This document shows positions 6,510-12,922 of a stretch of DNA of 16,697 nt, one piece after another. Source of the DNA: Gammaproteobacteria bacterium (GTDB lineage Bacteria > Pseudomonadota > Gammaproteobacteria > Steroidobacterales > Steroidobacteraceae); NCBI GenBank assembly GCA_030043215.1, contig JASHYG010000300.1:1-16697 (forward strand), written 5' to 3'. Position numbers and translations under genes: made by a program. The notes under the pieces were generated by a model that did no database searches, was not told the origin of the DNA, and worked only from the letters and a program-made list of their open reading frames with translations. Within the stretch, counting starts at the first letter, position 1. Each line of letters opens with the position of its first letter.

Positions 6510-9383
6510 ATGAGACTGGCTACCTGTGCCTGGCTTCTGGTGCTGCCGATGGCCACGGCCGGCGCGCAGACCGGGCGCGCCGCGCCGCAGATCCCGGGCG
6601 CGCAGACACACCAGACGCAGGAGCTCGTCAAGCAGGCTGCGGCGGCCGAGGCCAATCCCGACTGGGCCGTCACGCTCGAGCGCATCGCCAGCAGCGTGGT
6701 CTCGATCAACGTCGATTCCACGCGCGCCTTCGATACGGAATGGAACTCGACGGCCGAGGCGACCGGGTTCGTCGTCGACGCCAAGCGCGGCCTCATCCTC
6801 ACCAACCGTCACGTCGTCGCGCCCGGGCCCGTCACCGCCGAGGCCACTTTCCTCAACCGCGAGGAGGTGCAGCTCTACCCGGTCTATCGCGATCCGGTGC
6901 ACGACTTCGGCTTCTATCGCTACGATCCCTCGAAGCTGCGCTACATCCATCCGCAGGCACTGCCTCTGTACCCGCAGGGTGCCCAGGTCGGCCGGGAGAT
7001 CCGGGTCGTCGGCAACAACGCGGGCGAGCAGCTCTCGATTCTCGCCGGCACGCTCGCCAGGCTCGACCGCGAGGCTCCCGAGTACGGGCTGCAGGCCTAC
7101 AACGACTTCAACACGTTCTACTTGCAGGCCGCCTCGGGCACCTCCGGCGGCTCATCCGGCTCGCCGGTGATCGACATCCGCGGCCGCGTCGTCGCGCTCA
7201 ACGCGGGCGGCGCGACGGGTGCCGCATCGAGCTTCTACCTGCCGCTCGGCCGGGTGGAGCGCGCGCTGCGCCTGATCCAGGAAGGCCAGCCGGTCACTCG
7301 CGGCACTCTGGAGACGATTTTCCTCTACACCCCCTACGACGAGCTCGAGCGCCTCGGGCTCACTGCCGACATCGAGACGGCCACCCGCAGCGCTTTCCCG
7401 ACGCTCACCGGCATGCTCGTCGTGAGCGAGGTGGTGCCCGGCTCGCCCGCGAGCGGGGTCCTCGAGCCCGGCGACATCCTGGTGCGGCTCAACGGCAAGC
7501 TCACCACCCAGTTCGAGCCGCTCGAGGATGTGCTCGACTCCTCGGTCGGCGGCAGTGTGCGGATCGAGCTCGAGCGGGGCGGGAAGCTCATCTCGGCGGT
7601 GCTGCCGGTCCTCGATCTCAACGAGATCACGCCGGCCTCGTACCTGGAGTTCGGCGATGCGGTGGTGAACACGCTGTCCTACCAGGAAGCGCGCCATTTC
7701 AACGTACCGGTCCGCGGCGTCTACGTGGCGAATCCCGGGTATGTGTTCGGCGCGGCGGGCATTCCCCGCGGCGCCGTCATCACCGCGGTGCAATCGAAGC
7801 CCGTCAACGATGTCCTCGACATGGAGAAGGTCATCGCGACCTTGGGGGACGGCGACCACGCGACCGCGCGCTACTTCACCATCGAGGAGCCGAACGGCAG
7901 CGAGCTGCGCTCGTTCCGCATGGACCGACGCTGGTTCCCCGCGCGTTTCTGCACGCGGAACGACACGACTGGTCTATGGGATTGCACGGACCTTCCGCGG
8001 ATACCACCGTCCCAGCCCATCGAGAGCGGCACGACCGAGTTCCCTCGCTATTCGGATCCGCGGCTCACGCGGCTCGCGCCCTCACTGGTGCTCGTGGACT
8101 ACGACATGCCGTACTCGGTGTCCGGAGTCACCGAGCACTACTATCACGGCACCGGCCTCGTCGTGGACGCCGAGCGCGGGCTCGTGGTGGTGGACCGCAA
8201 TACGGTCCCGGTGTCGGTCGGGGATGTGACGCTCACGTTCGCCGGAACGCTGCGCGTGCCGGGACACGTCGTCTATGTGCATCCGCTGCACAACCTTGCG
8301 GTGGTCGCCTACGATCCAAAGCTCGTCGGACGCACTCCCGTGCGCTCGGCGGCCCTGATTCCCGGCCGGCTGCAGGTCGGCCAGAACGTCTGGGTCGTCG
8401 GGCTGAGCGGCGATAGCGAGCTGCACACCCGCGCGACGCAGATCTCGAGCATCGATCCCATCGATCTGCCGCTCTCCCGGACCATGCGCTTCCGGGATAC
8501 GAACGACGAAGTCGCGGACCTCGTCAACCCGCCCGTCGACTACGACGGGGTGCTCGCCGACCAGCGCGGAGAGGTGGTCGGCCTGTGGTCGAGCTTCGCC
8601 TACGACGACGGCCGCGAGGAGCAACAGACCGAGAAGGGCGTATCGATCGATCTCGTCGCGGAGATGCTCGACCGCGTCCGCACGCACCGCCCGCTGCATT
8701 CGTTGGAGGTCGAGCTTCAGCCGATCGCCCTGTCCGATGCGCGGGAGTTCGGCCTATCCGCGGAGTGGCTGCACAAGCTCGAGCAGAACGACGATACCGA
8801 GCGCCAGGCGCTCGCGGCGGTGCGCTTGGTCGCCGGCTCGCCCGCGGCGCGGCTGCTGCAGCAGGGCGACATCCTGCTCGCCATCGACGGCAAGGTCGTT
8901 ACACGCTTCCGCGACGTCGAGCGCGCCGTAGGCGATCGAGATAGCGTCGAGGTCACGGTCTGGCGCGGCAACGCCGCGCGGACCCTCGACGTGCCGACCG
9001 CCAAGCTGCTCGGCGCGGATGTCGATCGCTTCGTCGAGTGGGCCGGCGCGACCCTGCAGGCGCCACACCGGCCCATGAGCGCGCAGCGCGGCATTCCGCC
9101 GGTCGGGGTCTACGTGGCCTACTTCTCCTACGGAGCGCCGGCCGCGCGCTACGGGCTGTATCCAGGCCGGCGGATCGTCGAGGTGGACGGGGTTCCCACA
9201 CCGAATCTCGATGCGTTTCTGGCGGCGGTCGCGGGCAGGCCCGACCGGTCCTCCGTGCGCTTGAAGACCGTCACGTGGAACAACGCCGTGGAGGTCATCA
9301 CGCTCAAGCTCGACAAGCATTACTGGCCGGGCTACGAGGTGCGCGACACGTCCGAGGGGTGGGTCCGCAGCCCTCTCGAGTAG
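6510..9383 (+). CDS. Exported HtrA/Deg-family serine protease of the Nma111/Deg7 type (active plus degenerate protease half, four PDZ domains)
   Basis: The 957-residue protein starts with a typical signal peptide (MRLATCAWLLVLPMATAGA, likely cut near residue 19), so it should act in the periplasm. Residues 50-260 form a trypsin-like domain with His101 (TNRHVV), Asp132 (PVHDFGF) and Ser216 (GGSSGSPV). Two PDZ-like domains follow (about 265-370 and 385-470). A second protease-like half (about 520-725) has Asn564 and Asn595 where His and Asp should be, and Tyr678 or a neighbour in place of the Ser, so it is almost certainly inactive. Two more PDZ domains lie at about 735-830 and 855-940. From memory of the family, segments such as GFVVDA, LTNRHVV, YRDPVHDFGF, EIRVVGN, LSILAG, YNDFNT and TRNDTTG match the fungal nuclear protease Nma111/Ynm3 almost word for word, and plant Deg7 shares the layout. 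Length is close to Nma111 (997). It begins 29 bases after dgkA. The substrate is unknown; periplasmic protein quality control is an inference from the family. Confidence 0.9.
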   Translation: MRLATCAWLLVLPMATAGAQTGRAAPQIPGAQTHQTQELVKQAAAAEANPDWAVTLERIASSVVSINVDSTRAFDTEWNSTAEATGFVVDAKRGLILTNRHVVAPGPVTAEATFLNREEVQLYPVYRDPVHDFGFYRYDPSKLRYIHPQALPLYPQGAQVGREIRVVGNNAGEQLSILAGTLARLDREAPEYGLQAYNDFNTFYLQAASGTSGGSSGSPVIDIRGRVVALNAGGATGAASSFYLPLGRVERALRLIQEGQPVTRGTLETIFLYTPYDELERLGLTADIETATRSAFPTLTGMLVVSEVVPGSPASGVLEPGDILVRLNGKLTTQFEPLEDVLDSSVGGSVRIELERGGKLISAVLPVLDLNEITPASYLEFGDAVVNTLSYQEARHFNVPVRGVYVANPGYVFGAAGIPRGAVITAVQSKPVNDVLDMEKVIATLGDGDHATARYFTIEEPNGSELRSFRMDRRWFPARFCTRNDTTGLWDCTDLPRIPPSQPIESGTTEFPRYSDPRLTRLAPSLVLVDYDMPYSVSGVTEHYYHGTGLVVDAERGLVVVDRNTVPVSVGDVTLTFAGTLRVPGHVVYVHPLHNLAVVAYDPKLVGRTPVRSAALIPGRLQVGQNVWVVGLSGDSELHTRATQISSIDPIDLPLSRTMRFRDTNDEVADLVNPPVDYDGVLADQRGEVVGLWSSFAYDDGREEQQTEKGVSIDLVAEMLDRVRTHRPLHSLEVELQPIALSDAREFGLSAEWLHKLEQNDDTERQALAAVRLVAGSPAARLLQQGDILLAIDGKVVTRFRDVERAVGDRDSVEVTVWRGNAARTLDVPTAKLLGADVDRFVEWAGATLQAPHRPMSAQRGIPPVGVYVAYFSYGAPAARYGLYPGRRIVEVDGVPTPNLDAFLAAVAGRPDRSSVRLKTVTWNNAVEVITLKLDKHYWPGYEVRDTSEGWVRSPLE

Positions 9384-9387
9384 CTCG

Positions 9388-9416
9388 GGTGCCGCAAATG
9401 CGAAGCGCGTCGCACC
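9388..9416 (+). terminator. Weak hairpin after the protease gene, possible terminator
   Basis: Five bases after the protease stop, ggtgc (9388-9392) can pair with gcacc (9412-9416), and cgc (9393-9395) with gcg (9407-9409) across a two-base bulge. No T-run follows, so intrinsic termination is doubtful. It sits where a terminator would be useful, just upstream of the next promoter. An alternative stem, tgcga/tcgca at 9399-9414, competes with it. Confidence 0.22.
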
Positions 9417-9453
9417 GCCCTCAGACATAAGGAGGGGTCCGCTTCGCCGGGCT

Positions 9454-9470
9454 TGCTAAAATCCGGCGCA
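9454..9470 (+). promoter_or_regulatory. Extended -10 promoter next to the start of the Sua5 gene; likely leaderless mRNA
   Basis: TGcTAAAAT combines the TG of an extended -10 (9454-9455) with TAAAAT (9457-9462), five of six matches to the consensus. It is one of very few AT-rich stretches in the neighbourhood. The predicted transcription start, about 7 bases past the box, is at 9469-9470, which is the A of the Sua5 ATG. I see no good -35 element, which extended -10 promoters can do without. No Shine-Dalgarno sequence fits between box and start, consistent with leaderless translation. Confidence 0.55.
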
Positions 9471-10486
9471 TGGTCCGGGTCGTGAGAGCGAGTCAGGTCG
9501 ACATCGATGCCGCCGTGCAGGCGTTGCGCGATGGCGATCTCGTCGCCTTTCCGACGGAGACGGTCTACGGGCTCGGCGCCAATGCGCAGAACCCGGCGGC
9601 GGTGCGCAAGATCTTCGAGGCGAAGGGACGGCCGGAGAATCACCCGGTGATCGTCCACCTGGACAGCCCGCGGTACCTGCACCGCTGGGTACGCGAGGTG
9701 CCGGACACGGCGCTCAAGCTCGGCGAGCGGTTCTGGCCGGGGCCCCTGACGATCGTGATGCCCCGCGCGGCGACCGTGCACGATATCGTCACCGGCGGAC
9801 AGGACACGATCGCCGTCCGGGTCCCCTCCCATCCCATGGCCCAGCAGCTCCTCACGGCCTTCGGCGGAGGCATCGCGGCGCCGTCGGCCAACCGTTACGG
9901 CCGCCTGAGCCCGACGCGCGCGGATCACGTGCGCGATGAGCTGGGCGATGCGGCTCGGATCATCCTCGACGGCGGGGAATGCCAGATCGGGCTCGAGTCC
10001 ACGATCGTCGCCTGCGAGGGGACGAGCGTGCGGCTGCTGCGGCCGGGCGCCGTCACGGCATCCCAGCTGCGCGAGGCCCTCGGCGACCTGCTCGCCGGGC
10101 CGGACGCGCAGTCTCCGCGGGTTCCGGGCAGTACCCCGTCGCACTACGCGCCGTCCACGCCGATGGCGATCGTGCCCGCGGGGGAGATCGATGCGCAGGC
10201 GGCTTCCCTCTCGCGGGAGGGCCGGCGCATCGCCGTGCTCGCGCAGCGGCTGCCGCTCAAGGGGCACAAGTACGTCACGTGGATCAACGCGGGCCGCCGG
10301 CCCGAGCAGTACGCGCAGGATCTCTACGCGAACCTGCGCACCCTCGACAAGGCCGGCTGCCGGCAGATCTTGGTGCAGGACGTGCCGCGGGATGAGCGCT
10401 GGGACGCCGTGCGCGACCGCTTGTTGCGCGCGGCCAGCAACGTATCGGATAGTGACGCCACCGGGGCAATGGCCGTGCTGCCCTGA
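9470..10486 (+). CDS. Threonylcarbamoyl-AMP synthase, full-length Sua5 type
   Basis: The 338-residue protein has an N-terminal YrdC/TsaC domain (about 5-205) with FPTETVYGLGA (27-37), KGRPENHP (52-59), WPGPLTIV (89-96), AAPSANRYG (136-144) and GLESTIV (174-180). Then come the linker motif PGSTPSHYAP (219-228) and a C-terminal Sua5 domain (about 232-325). This two-domain form is Sua5/YwlC rather than the single-domain TsaC of E. coli. It makes threonylcarbamoyl-AMP from threonine, bicarbonate and ATP for the t6A37 modification of ANN-reading tRNAs, in the cytoplasm. The start is fixed by the conserved N-terminus and by lack of any upstream in-frame start. It is the first gene of a six-gene rightward run; the decarboxylase start is 10 bases after its stop. 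Confidence 0.95.
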   Translation: MVRVVRASQVDIDAAVQALRDGDLVAFPTETVYGLGANAQNPAAVRKIFEAKGRPENHPVIVHLDSPRYLHRWVREVPDTALKLGERFWPGPLTIVMPRAATVHDIVTGGQDTIAVRVPSHPMAQQLLTAFGGGIAAPSANRYGRLSPTRADHVRDELGDAARIILDGGECQIGLESTIVACEGTSVRLLRPGAVTASQLREALGDLLAGPDAQSPRVPGSTPSHYAPSTPMAIVPAGEIDAQAASLSREGRRIAVLAQRLPLKGHKYVTWINAGRRPEQYAQDLYANLRTLDKAGCRQILVQDVPRDERWDAVRDRLLRAASNVSDSDATGAMAVLP

Positions 10487-10496
10487 GGCAGAGTCC

Positions 10497-11705
10497 TTGT
10501 CACCGAGCCGTTCGCGACGACCTCGCTTCATCGATCCGTTCCACCCCGCCGAGATCGAGCGGCTGGTGCGCGAGTTCGGCTCGCCGCTGCTGATCGTGGA
10601 CTGCCAGCGCGTACGCGCGCAGCTCACCAAGCTCCGCCGCGCGCTGCCGCGCGTGGACCTGCACTACGCCTTGAAGCCCCTGCCTCATGCCGCCGTCGTG
10701 CGCACGATCGTCGAGGAGGGCGGCTTTCTCGATCTGGCGACGACCGGCGAGGTGCAGCTTGCGCAGCGGCTCGGGGTCGATCCCGCGCGCTGCATCCACA
10801 CCCATCCCATCAAGCGGGACGAGGACATCCGCAACGCGCTGCATTTCGGGGTGCGCACCTTCGTGGCCGACAATCCCGACGAGGTCCGGAAGTTCGAGCG
10901 CCTGCGGGGCAAGGCGCAGCTGCTGCTGCGCGTCTCATTCCGCAGCCCGGGCGCCGTGTGCGACCTGTCGCGCAAGTTCGGCTGCGATCCCGAGGACGCG
11001 CTCGCCCTGGCGCGTCTTGCCGCGGAGCTCGGCATCGACGTGCGCGGCCTGTCGTTCCACGTCGGCTCGCAAGCCGCCGATTCCGGCAAGCACGTGGAGG
11101 CGATCGAGGCCTGCGCCCGATTGCTGGCCGCGGCGCGGCGCGACCGGCTCGGCACGCTCGACACGCTCGACATCGGCGGCGGCTTTCCGATCGACTACAT
11201 GCAGCCCGCCGCCGACATCGCGCGATTCTGCGCGCCGATCCGCGCGGCGCTCGCGCGGCTCCCGCGGCGCATCCGCGTCATCGCGGAGCCGGGCCGCTAC
11301 ATCGTCGGCCCGTCCGCGATCGGTGTCGCCTCGGTGATGGGCCGCGCGGAGCGCGAGGGCCACTGGTGGTACTACCTGGACGACGGCCTGTACGGCTCCT
11401 ACAGCGGCCAGCTCTACGACCACGCGCGCTACCCCGTCGAGCCGCTGCGAGACGGCGGCGAGCGGCTCCCGGCCGTGCTCGCGGGACCGACTTGTGACAG
11501 CATCGATGTGATCGCGGAGAACCTGATGCTCCCGAAGCTCGAGCCCGGCGATCTCATCATCGGGCGTGCGATGGGCGCGTACACTTGGGCGAGCGCCTCG
11601 GAGTTCAACTTCTTTCCCAGGGCGACGGTGGTCTCGGTCAACTTCGGTCCCGACGACTCGGGGAGCGTCCAATCGGTTCCCCTCGGCCCGGCAGGTGGCA
11701 CATGA
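10497..11705 (+). CDS. Fold-type III PLP-dependent decarboxylase, ornithine/lysine decarboxylase-like
   Basis: The 402-residue frame begins at TTG (10497-10499), 10 bases after the Sua5 gene, with purine-rich gaggcagag just before it; I see no better in-frame ATG or GTG. The alanine-racemase-like barrel contains the PLP lysine Lys60 (HYALKPLPH), His188 (FHVGSQ), the phosphate-binding DIGGGFP (225-231) and EPGRYIV (264-270). The C-terminal beta domain has GPTCDSID (330-337; Cys333, Asp334) and GRAMGAYTWASASEFN (356-371). GPTCD-x-x-D and the following Tyr362 are typical of ornithine and lysine decarboxylases rather than diaminopimelate decarboxylase (GPxCExxD). The likely product is putrescine or cadaverine. 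The lysine motif is unusual, with LKPLPH in place of the usual VKxN. Exact substrate cannot be read from sequence, so no symbol is given. The HIT gene starts 37 bases downstream. Confidence 0.85.
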   Translation: MSPSRSRRPRFIDPFHPAEIERLVREFGSPLLIVDCQRVRAQLTKLRRALPRVDLHYALKPLPHAAVVRTIVEEGGFLDLATTGEVQLAQRLGVDPARCIHTHPIKRDEDIRNALHFGVRTFVADNPDEVRKFERLRGKAQLLLRVSFRSPGAVCDLSRKFGCDPEDALALARLAAELGIDVRGLSFHVGSQAADSGKHVEAIEACARLLAAARRDRLGTLDTLDIGGGFPIDYMQPAADIARFCAPIRAALARLPRRIRVIAEPGRYIVGPSAIGVASVMGRAEREGHWWYYLDDGLYGSYSGQLYDHARYPVEPLRDGGERLPAVLAGPTCDSIDVIAENLMLPKLEPGDLIIGRAMGAYTWASASEFNFFPRATVVSVNFGPDDSGSVQSVPLGPAGGT

Positions 11706-11742
11706 CGGTCGATCTCTCGATGGCCGCGGCTTGGATCGGCGC

Positions 11743-12249
11743 ATGAGCGCCGATCGGCACGAGCCGCAAACCGCGATCCATCAGCTGGTCGCCGCGGCGC
11801 GCGCCGGCAAGGAGGCCCGCGTCGCGGCGCGAATGTTCTCGGGGTGGGTCATGCTCGGAGAGCGCCAGTTCGTGCGCGGCTACGTGCTCCTGCTGCCGGA
11901 CCCGGTGGTGCCCGCGCTCAACTCGCTCGCCGCTCAGGAGCGCGCGCAGTTCCTGAGCGACATGGCGCGTCTCGGCGATGCGCTCCTCAAGGTCACCGGG
12001 GCCGCGCGCATCAATTATGCGATCTTCGGCAACGCGGAGCCCGCGCTGCACGCGCACGTCATTCCCCGCTACGCCAACGAGCCGGAGCCGCTCCGCACGA
12101 CACATCCCTGGGCTTATGACTGGCAGGCCGCGCCGGCATTCGATCGGGCGGTGCACGGGCCGCTCGCCGAAAGCCTCCGCGCGGAGCTCACGCGCATGGG
12201 TGTGGCCAAGCCGATGCGCTTCGATCCCGGCGCGAACGCCGGCGGATGA
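11743..12249 (+). CDS. HIT-superfamily protein (possible nucleotide hydrolase or transferase)
   Basis: The 168-residue product has a HIT fold signature near its middle: RINYAIFGN (89-97), then ALHAHVIPRY (101-110). Aligned on the Pro-Arg, His103 and His105 match the second and third His of the canonical HxHxH motif, while the first is Ala101. The preceding region (GYVLLLPDP, 46-54) fits the strand before the HIT core. Such proteins bind nucleotides and cleave or transfer nucleoside monophosphates. The family is broad and this member has no further signature I can name. ATG 11743 is the most likely start; an in-frame TTG lies 12 bases upstream, and the ribosome-binding site is weak. Its stop comes one base before the ABC ATPase start, so it is probably in the same transcript, though a shared function is not evident. 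Confidence 0.8.
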   Translation: MSADRHEPQTAIHQLVAAARAGKEARVAARMFSGWVMLGERQFVRGYVLLLPDPVVPALNSLAAQERAQFLSDMARLGDALLKVTGAARINYAIFGNAEPALHAHVIPRYANEPEPLRTTHPWAYDWQAAPAFDRAVHGPLAESLRAELTRMGVAKPMRFDPGANAGG

Positions 12250-12250
12250 A

Positions 12251-12922
12251 GTGCTCGCTCTGCGCCGGGTATCCCGCAGCTTCCGCGAAGGCGGCCGCGT
12301 GCACCGCGTGCTCGATGCCGTCGACCTCGAGGTACGGACCGGCAGCGCGGTCGCGATCACGGGCCGCAGCGGCTCGGGCAAGTCGACGCTGCTCAACCTG
12401 CTGAGCGGCATCGATTTCCCCGACTCCGGGACGATCGAGCTCGACGGCCGGGAGATCGGGTCGCTGCGCGAGCCCGAGCGCACCGAGTTCCGGCGCCTCC
12501 ACGTGGGCTTCGTGTACCAGTTCTTCAATCTCGTTCCGACGCTCTGCGTCGAGGAGAACGTCCGCCTGCCGCTCGAGCTGAACGGGGTGCGCGGGGCGCA
12601 GGCGCGCCGCCGCAGCGCCGCCATGCTCGCGAGGGTGGGGCTCGGCGACCGCCTGCAGAGCGCGGTGGACACGCTCTCGGGCGGCGAGCAGCAGCGTGTC
12701 GCGATCGCGCGAGCGCTGGTGCACGAGCCCTCGCTCGTCCTCGCGGACGAGCCGACCGGCAATCTCGACGAGGCCACGGCCGGCGAGGTGGTGCCGCTCC
12801 TGCGCTCGCTCGTGAGCGCGCGCGGCGCGACTCTCATGATGGTGACGCACGACCGCGCGCTCGCCGCCGCGGCGGACCGAGCGCTCGAGCTGCGCGAGGG
12901 CCGGCTGTACCCTGTCTCATGA
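12251..12922 (+). CDS. ABC transporter ATP-binding protein, LolD/MacB/YbbA subfamily
   Basis: The GTG at 12251 starts 223 residues, one base after the HIT stop. The frame is open far upstream, but everything before this point is a shadow of the HIT gene, and the conserved N-terminus (LALRRVSRSFREGG) fits this start. Walker A is GRSGSGKST (38-46), the Q-loop Gln is Gln90 (FVYQFFNLVP), the signature is LSGGEQQRVAIARAL (142-156), Walker B with catalytic glutamate is LVLADEPTGNLD (162-173, Glu167) and the switch His is His200. The FVYQFFNLVPTL and DEPTGNLD wording is typical of the LolD/MacB/YbbA/AttE branch, which powers FtsX-fold permeases moving lipids, lipoproteins or peptides by a pulling mechanism rather than through a pore. 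It overlaps the permease start by four bases (ATGA, 12919-12922), strong evidence of a pair. Confidence 0.94.
   Translation: MLALRRVSRSFREGGRVHRVLDAVDLEVRTGSAVAITGRSGSGKSTLLNLLSGIDFPDSGTIELDGREIGSLREPERTEFRRLHVGFVYQFFNLVPTLCVEENVRLPLELNGVRGAQARRRSAAMLARVGLGDRLQSAVDTLSGGEQQRVAIARALVHEPSLVLADEPTGNLDEATAGEVVPLLRSLVSARGATLMMVTHDRALAAAADRALELREGRLYPVS

Noticed and set aside
9399..9414. tgcga/tcgca stem as a strong intrinsic terminator
   Set aside because: The stem is only five pairs with no following T-run; at most it is a weak hairpin, and it competes with the 9388-9416 pairing.
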